Shown in pieces: positions 59,654 through 64,000 of a stretch of 64,000 bases of DNA (position 1 is its first letter; the number at the start of each line of letters is the position of its first letter). The notes under the pieces were generated by a model. The model was not told where the DNA came from. It worked only from the letters and a program-made list of their open reading frames with translations, and did no database searches. A program made the position numbers and the translations under genes. The stretch is from Tardiphaga robiniae (GTDB taxonomy: Bacteria; Pseudomonadota; Alphaproteobacteria; Rhizobiales; Xanthobacteraceae), in assembly GCF_001618955.1 (NCBI RefSeq), contig NZ_LVYV01000023.1, positions 469,645 to 533,644 on the forward strand. The letters are read 5' to 3'.

Positions 59654-60520
59654 ATGCTGGCCATCCAGGTCCTGATCAATGCACTCGTGCTCGGGTGTCT
59701 CTATGCCTGTATCGCGATCGGTTTCTCGCTGGTCTGGGGCGTGCTCAACGTCATCAACCTGATCCACGGCTCATTCATTGTGCTCGGCGCCTATCTCGCC
59801 TGGGGCGCCTATAACTCGCTCGGCCTGTCGCCGTGGTATGCGCTGCTGATCGCCGCGCCGGCCTTCTTCGTGTTCGGCTATCTGCTGCAGCGGCTGCTGC
59901 TCAATCGCGTCATCACCGCTCCGGTGCTGGTGACGCTGACGCTGACCTTCGGGCTCGATCTGATCCTGAACAACGCGATGATCTATTACTTCAAGGCCGA
60001 TTACCGGAAGCTGATCCTCAATCCGCCCACGGGTTCGATCTCGATCTTCGACGTCGTCGTCCCCGTCGATCGCCTGATTGCAACCGCATCGGCATTGGCG
60101 CTGACCTTTCTGCTCTATCTGCTGCTGCGTCGCTCGAAAGTCGGTCGCGCCATCGTTGCGGTCCGGCTCGACCGAGATGCCGCGGTGCTAATGGGCGTCG
60201 ACGTCAAATCGATCTACGCCATCGCCTTCGGCCTCGGTGCTGCATTGGCCGGCTGCGCCGGTGTGCTGATGGCGCTGATCTTCCCGATCTCGCCGCTGAC
60301 CTCGTCAGCCTATCTCGGCAAGGCCTTCGTGGTCTGCGTGCTCGGTGGCCTCGGCAGCGTGTCCGGCGCGCTGGCAGGCGGCATCTTGCTGGCTTTGGTC
60401 GAAGGCGTCGGCTCGGTCTATCTCGGCCCGGCCCATGCGGTGACGCTGTCTTTCGTCCTGCTCATCATCTTCCTTGTCGTCAGGCCGCAGGGCCTGCTCG
60501 GCCGAAAGGGTTTTGAATGA
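59654..60520 (+). CDS. HAAT ABC transporter permease, LivH-type (system 3)
   Basis: A 288-residue permease with about eight hydrophobic segments. GVLNVINLIHGSFIVLGAYL and CVLGGLGSVSGALAGGILLA are the LivH motifs. It starts 29 bases after the binding-protein stop, behind GGCGAGGAATCGAC, and overlaps the livM-type gene by four bases. It is closer in pattern to known aromatic-acid/amide HAAT permeases than to E. coli LivH, but this is only an impression. Confidence 0.92.
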   Translation: MLAIQVLINALVLGCLYACIAIGFSLVWGVLNVINLIHGSFIVLGAYLAWGAYNSLGLSPWYALLIAAPAFFVFGYLLQRLLLNRVITAPVLVTLTLTFGLDLILNNAMIYYFKADYRKLILNPPTGSISIFDVVVPVDRLIATASALALTFLLYLLLRRSKVGRAIVAVRLDRDAAVLMGVDVKSIYAIAFGLGAALAGCAGVLMALIFPISPLTSSAYLGKAFVVCVLGGLGSVSGALAGGILLALVEGVGSVYLGPAHAVTLSFVLLIIFLVVRPQGLLGRKGFE

Positions 60521-61467
60521 CCCGGACCAATATCGCACTTCTCGTCCTGATTACCTGCGTGGCTGCACTGCCGCTGTTCGGCGATGCCTATGCGCTGCGG
60601 CTGGGCACTATGGCCTGCATGTATGCGATCTTCGCGCTGTCATGGAACATCGTCGGTGGCTTCGCCGGTTACCCATCTTTCGCGACGGCGGCCTTCTTCG
60701 GGCTCGGTGCCTACACCACCGGCATTCTCATGAACAAGGGCGTGCCGCTGACACTGTCGCTGCTGGGTTCGCTGGTATTGTGCCTGTTGCTTGCTGCAGC
60801 TCTCGGCGCGGTGCTGCTTCGCCTCCGCGGGCATTACTTCGCCATCGCCAGCCTCTCGCTGGTCGAAGTGTTCCGAGAACTCGTCAACAACGCCACCGAT
60901 CTCACCGGCGGTGGCATGGGCCTGAACATTCCGCTGGTGTCCGGCTCCAGTGTTCTTTCCGACGCGACGTTCTTCTTTTACGCGATGTGGGGATTGCTGC
61001 TGATCACGGCGCTCGTCGTCATCGCGGTGTCGATGTCGAAGCTCGGTTTCGGCCTCAACTGCATCCGGCAGAACGAGACCGCCTCGAACATGGTCGGTCT
61101 CAATTCCACGCTCTATAAGGCCATCGCCTTTGGCCTGTCCGCCTGTTTCGTCGGCGCCGCCGGCGGGCTCTATGCGGCCTGGGTGCATTACATCGATCCG
61201 TCCGATGTGTTCGACATCTTGTATTCGGTGAAGCCGATCGTGATGGCGCTGATGGGCGGCCTTGGCTCGCCGCTCGGCGTGGTCTGCGGCGCCTTCGTCT
61301 ATCTCGGCCTCGAGGAAGTGGTCTGGCGCAATTACATCCAGATCCATTCGGGCGTGCTGGGCGTGCTCATCATCCTGCTGCTGCTGTTCCTGCCGCATGG
61401 GTTGGTCTCGCTCCATGCCGGCAAGATCTGGCGCGGGTTGACCGGACGAAAGGCAAAGCATGTCTAA
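60517..61467 (+). CDS. HAAT ABC transporter permease, LivM-type (system 3)
   Basis: A 316-residue permease with nine to ten hydrophobic segments. SWNIVGGFAGYPSFATAAFFGLGAYT is the LivM region and MALMGGLGSPLGVVCGAFVYL the coupling loop. It starts by ATGA overlap and runs eight bases into the next gene (ATGTCTAA). The pattern of overlaps shows one transcription unit from 58407 to at least 62945. Confidence 0.92.
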   Translation: MTRTNIALLVLITCVAALPLFGDAYALRLGTMACMYAIFALSWNIVGGFAGYPSFATAAFFGLGAYTTGILMNKGVPLTLSLLGSLVLCLLLAAALGAVLLRLRGHYFAIASLSLVEVFRELVNNATDLTGGGMGLNIPLVSGSSVLSDATFFFYAMWGLLLITALVVIAVSMSKLGFGLNCIRQNETASNMVGLNSTLYKAIAFGLSACFVGAAGGLYAAWVHYIDPSDVFDILYSVKPIVMALMGGLGSPLGVVCGAFVYLGLEEVVWRNYIQIHSGVLGVLIILLLLFLPHGLVSLHAGKIWRGLTGRKAKHV

Positions 61468-62221
61468 ACCCGGTCACGAAATCCTGCATCTTAGCAACGT
61501 CTCGCGCCACTTCAGCGGCTTGAAGGCGCTAAGCGACGTGTCGTTGTCGGTGAACAAGGGCGAGGTGGTCGGTCTGATCGGTCCGAATGGTGCGGGCAAG
61601 ACCACGCTGGTCAACACCATCTGCGGTGTCACGCCGGCATCGTCGGGCGTCGTCACCTTCGATGGCCGCGACATCACGCGGATCAAGACCTATCAGTCCG
61701 CGCGGCTCGGGCTGTCGCGTACCTTCCAGATCGTGCAGCCTTTTGCGGAGTTTTCGGCGCTCGACAATGTCGCTGCTGCTGCCTTGTTCTCGCAGCCGGG
61801 CGAGAGCCTGAAATCGGCGCGCGAGGCCGCTCGCGTGCATCTCGCGTTCGTTGGTCTGGATGCGCAGGCCAACCAGTCCGCAGCGACGCTAACACTGGCC
61901 ATGCGCAAGCGGCTCGAACTGGCCAAGGCGCTGGCGATGAAGCCGAAGCTGCTGTTCCTCGACGAGGTCAATGCCGGCCTCAACAGCGCCGAGGTCGAGC
62001 GCGCCACCAAGCTGATCCATCAACTCGCCGCCGACGGCATCACCATCGTGATGATCGAACATCTGATGAAGGTCGTGCTGAATGTCTGCACCCGTATCGC
62101 AGTGCTGCATAACGGCAAGCTGATCGCCGACGGTGCGCCGCGCGACATCATCAAGGATCCCGCCGTCGTCGATGCCTATCTGGGCCAGCAATATGCACAA
62201 CGGAACGCCGCCCGTGGCTGA
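61460..62221 (+). CDS. HAAT ABC transporter ATPase, LivG-type (system 3)
   Basis: A 253-residue ABC ATPase. Walker A is LIGPNGAGKTTLVNTICG and the LivG segment GLSRTFQIVQPFAEFSALDN. The degenerate signature is LTLAMRKRLELAKALAM and Walker B LLFLDEVNAGLNSAEV, where the usual Pro after DE is Val. It overlaps the livM-type gene by eight bases and the livF-type gene by eight bases if the GTG start is used there. Confidence 0.91.
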   Translation: MSKPGHEILHLSNVSRHFSGLKALSDVSLSVNKGEVVGLIGPNGAGKTTLVNTICGVTPASSGVVTFDGRDITRIKTYQSARLGLSRTFQIVQPFAEFSALDNVAAAALFSQPGESLKSAREAARVHLAFVGLDAQANQSAATLTLAMRKRLELAKALAMKPKLLFLDEVNAGLNSAEVERATKLIHQLAADGITIVMIEHLMKVVLNVCTRIAVLHNGKLIADGAPRDIIKDPAVVDAYLGQQYAQRNAARG

Positions 62222-62945
62222 TCATTCGATGCTCGAACTGAATGGGATCTGCGCCGGCTACGGCGAAATCCAGGTGTTGTGGGGCATCGACATGGCGGTG
62301 CGCTCCGGCGAGATCACCGCACTGATCGGCTCGAACGGCGCCGGCAAGACCACTTTGATGCGCGCGCTGTCCGGACTAATCCCGCTGACATCAGGCAAAT
62401 ATGTCTCCGAAGGCGTCGATCTGTCGAAGGCCTCGGCCGCGCAGATGCTCGCCCATGGCATCGTCCATGTGCCGGAAGGCCGCCGGCTGTTCGGCGCCAT
62501 GAGCATCGAGGACAATCTGCTGATGGGCGCCTATTCGCGCAGCGTCAGCCGCTCCGAGCTCAATCGTGATCTCGATCGCGTTTACACGACCTTTCCGAAG
62601 CTGCGTGAGCGCCGCAACCAGGCCGCGGCTACGCTCTCCGGCGGCGAGCAGCAGATGTGCGCCATCGGTCGCGGGCTGATGAGCGCGCCGCGCCTCCTGA
62701 TGATCGACGAACTGTCGCTCGGTCTGTCGCCGCTTCTGGTGGAGCAACTGGTCGCGGCGCTACGCCAGTTGAACTCCGAAGGCATGTCGATCCTGCTGGT
62801 GGAGCAGGACGTCACCACGGCGCTCGATCTCTGCCATCACGCCTACATCATGGATATGGGCCGCATCGTGCGCACCGGGCAGGGCGCCGAGCTGCTGGCC
62901 GATCCCATCATTCGCGACGCCTATCTCGGCGTCCTCGAAGACTGA
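62214..62945 (+). CDS. HAAT ABC transporter ATPase, LivF-type (system 3)
   Basis: A 243-residue ABC ATPase. Walker A is LIGSNGAGKTTLMRALSG, then HVPEGRRLFGAMSIEDNLLM, the signature LSGGEQQMCAIGRGLMS and the Walker B MIDELSLGLSPLLVEQL, with Leu after DE-. The start is uncertain: a GTG at 62214 overlapping the livG-type stop by eight bases (GTGGCTGA) fits the style of the region, while ATG at 62193 and ATG at 62229 are alternatives. The latter would still retain the whole domain (MLELNGICAGYGEIQ). Confidence 0.9.
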   Translation: MADHSMLELNGICAGYGEIQVLWGIDMAVRSGEITALIGSNGAGKTTLMRALSGLIPLTSGKYVSEGVDLSKASAAQMLAHGIVHVPEGRRLFGAMSIEDNLLMGAYSRSVSRSELNRDLDRVYTTFPKLRERRNQAAATLSGGEQQMCAIGRGLMSAPRLLMIDELSLGLSPLLVEQLVAALRQLNSEGMSILLVEQDVTTALDLCHHAYIMDMGRIVRTGQGAELLADPIIRDAYLGVLED

Positions 62946-62971
62946 CTTTGATTTCATCGCAAGAGGTAACC

Positions 62972-63727
62972 ATGATCGAGACCGTCGAAGCCCCCAACAG
63001 CGGCTACCGTTACATGCCGGGCGTGTTCCAGTATTCCTGCGGCGTTGGCGCGCTGCCCGGCTTCGCGCTGGAGCGGGTGCGTTTCTCCAAAGTGGTGCCG
63101 CTGAAGGAGGGCTTCGCCAAGGTCGCCGAGATCATCAAGGCCGCCGGCCGGCCGCTGACCGCCTTCGCGGCCTGCGAGCTGCGCTCGCCGGCGCCGTTCA
63201 CCGAGCAGGGCTTCATCGACTTCAACGAGATCTACATCAAGACCCTCGAAGAGTGGGGCATCATGAAGGACCGCGTGAATCCGATCGCGCGCAGCAATGT
63301 GTGTCCGAAGATCGATCCGCCGTCGGAGCCGGGCTTCCATGCCTTCTCCTTCACGACCGTCGCGCCGAATGCGCCTGCGTCCTTCGTCATAGCCGGCAGC
63401 GGCGAGGCCGCAGAAGGCATGGGCGACTATCGCGACAACACCGTGCGTCTCGGCGACATCAGCCCGTCCGGCATGCTTGAAAAAGCCAAGTATGTGCTCG
63501 GCGAAATGGAGCGCCGCATGAGTGCCTTCTCGGGCGACTGGAGCCAAACGACGGGCGCGCAGCTCTACACCGTGCGCGACGTCTATGCGCTGCTCGAAAG
63601 TGAGCTTGGTCGCCGCGGCGTGTTCCGCAACGGCCTGACCTGGCACTTCAACCGCCCGCCGGTCATCGATCTCGAATACGAGATGGATTGCCGCCGCGTG
63701 CATGTCGAGCGCGTGGTGGAGGTTTGA
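62972..63727 (+). CDS. CnbZ-like (2-amino-5-chloromuconate deaminase-like) protein
   Basis: A 251-residue protein resembling the 2-amino-5-chloromuconate deaminase family (CnbZ), known from chloronitrobenzene/aminophenol degradation, where it hydrolytically removes the amino group from an aminomuconate. The N-terminal YRYMPGVFQYSCGVGALPGF, CELRSPAPFTEQGFIDFNEI and the C-terminal RDVYALLESELGRRGVFRNG are the segments on which the call is based. The ATG at 62972 follows AAGAGGTAACC. The long upstream frame to 62657 is a shadow of the ATPase gene. It closes the system 3 operon. I am confident that it is a member of this family, less so of its substrate. Confidence 0.78.
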   Translation: MIETVEAPNSGYRYMPGVFQYSCGVGALPGFALERVRFSKVVPLKEGFAKVAEIIKAAGRPLTAFAACELRSPAPFTEQGFIDFNEIYIKTLEEWGIMKDRVNPIARSNVCPKIDPPSEPGFHAFSFTTVAPNAPASFVIAGSGEAAEGMGDYRDNTVRLGDISPSGMLEKAKYVLGEMERRMSAFSGDWSQTTGAQLYTVRDVYALLESELGRRGVFRNGLTWHFNRPPVIDLEYEMDCRRVHVERVVEV

Positions 63728-63728
63728 G

Positions 63729-64000
63729 CTAGAAGGCCCGACCGTTCATCTGTCGTCCCGGCGAAAGCCGGGAGGTGGATTCCCACTCGAAGTGCAACAG
63801 CTGTCGAGCAAAGAGCTCAGCGGGGGTGTGCCAGTCAAGGCACTTTCGGGGTGTGCTGTTGTAAGCCAGAACAGCATCAGCAAGATCCTGGGGCGTGAGC
63901 GTGGCCAGATCGGTCTTGCGCGGGATCCTGCGACGCATGCGGCCGATGGCATTCTCGACGCCACCTTTCTGCCAGGGGGCGTAGGGATCGCAGAAGAACG
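63729..64000 (-). mobile_element. IS30-type transposase, C-terminal part, running off the window
   Basis: The reverse frame is open from the window end to a TAG at 63731-63729. It reads FFCDPYAPWQKGGVENAIGR, then RMRRRIPRKTDLATLTPQDL and TPRKCLDWHTPAELFARQLL. The PYAPWQKGGVENxxGxxR pattern, including the last catalytic Glu of the DDE triad, is the end of IS30-family transposases. The start lies beyond 64000. The last residues (LSPGRQMNGRAF) come from a palindromic intergenic repeat, so the element may have fused with it or be truncated. The stop is two bases from the stop of the CnbZ-like gene. Confidence 0.85.
63756..63773. repeat. Palindrome TCCCGGC-GAAA-GCCGGGA
   Basis: A perfect 7-base-arm palindrome with a GAAA tetraloop, part of the CGTCCCGGCGAAAGCCGGGA repeat seen between genes of Bradyrhizobium and related genera. 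Here it lies within the 3' end of the transposase frame, close to the expected element boundary. Confidence 0.65.

Noticed and set aside
1..64000. CRISPR array, tRNA, rRNA or riboswitch
   Set aside because: No regularly spaced direct repeats and no tRNA-like cloverleaf or known riboswitch core was seen in the intergenic regions; these are short and mostly accounted for by promoters and hairpins. A covariance-model search was not possible here.

Overview
The window is about 64 kb of GC-rich DNA (low-to-mid 60 % GC by eye), with dense operons, many ATGA-type 1-8 nt gene overlaps and no rRNA, tRNA or CRISPR that I could find. The gene families point to an alphaproteobacterium of the Bradyrhizobium/Rhodopseudomonas/Afipia group. 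The clues are a HutX/IsdG-type heme locus with hemP, a HU-like protein with a basic tail, CTCTCCCCGC-type intergenic palindromes, an IS30-type transposase, and many branched-chain-amino-acid-type (HAAT) ABC transporters. This placement is inferred from content; no search was run.

Layout, left to right. (1) 2-241: 3' end of a DUF1348 gene. (2) 287-8119: C-P lyase locus, with phnF divergent from phnGHIJKLMN and a PPOX-family gene; a Pho-box-like sequence and an inverted repeat precede phnG. No phnCDE transporter is in the window. (3) 8372-8671: HU-like gene with a strong terminator, then a palindromic repeat unit. (4) 8946-22446: a catabolic island with a frameshifted 5-carboxymethyl-2-hydroxymuconate isomerase gene, a PcaR-type IclR regulator, a ferredoxin reductase, an exported YtcJ-type amidohydrolase, a Rieske oxygenase, a glutamine-synthetase-like ligase, a HAAT binding protein, a cytoplasmic YtcJ-type amidohydrolase and HAAT permeases/ATPases. 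Two copies of TGTTC-N7-GAACA flank the divergent promoter region. (5) 22476-31442: a DUF1328 membrane protein, then a polysaccharide/exopolysaccharide cluster (Wzz/BY-kinase-like fusion, three GT4 glycosyltransferases, MurJ-like flippase, polysaccharide deacetylase). (6) 31872-49988: a second catabolic island with AraC, a second complete HAAT operon, aldehyde dehydrogenase, IclR, a three-subunit molybdenum hydroxylase, an ACMSD-like amidohydrolase, a NitT/TauT transporter, an FAD/NAD(P) protein and a cytosine-deaminase-like amidohydrolase. (7) 50104-50469: single-domain response regulator. (8) 50612-57337: heme acquisition, hemP-hmuTUV divergent from a TonB-dependent heme receptor, IsdG-like monooxygenase and HutX. 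(9) 57343-63727: LysR regulator, a third complete HAAT operon and a gene resembling 2-amino-5-chloromuconate deaminase (CnbZ). (10) 63729-64000: C-terminal part of an IS30-type transposase running off the window.

How it fits together: besides phosphonate and heme scavenging, most of the window is three to four separately regulated uptake-plus-catabolism modules. The most intriguing is region 4. A GS-like amine ligase, a Rieske oxygenase, two amidohydrolases of which one is exported, and a dedicated HAAT transporter suggest uptake and breakdown of an aromatic amide or amine, possibly through a gamma-glutamylated intermediate. The CnbZ-like gene in region 9 and the ACMSD-like gene in region 6 also belong to families known from aminoaromatic catabolism. 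No substrate can be read from the sequence alone.
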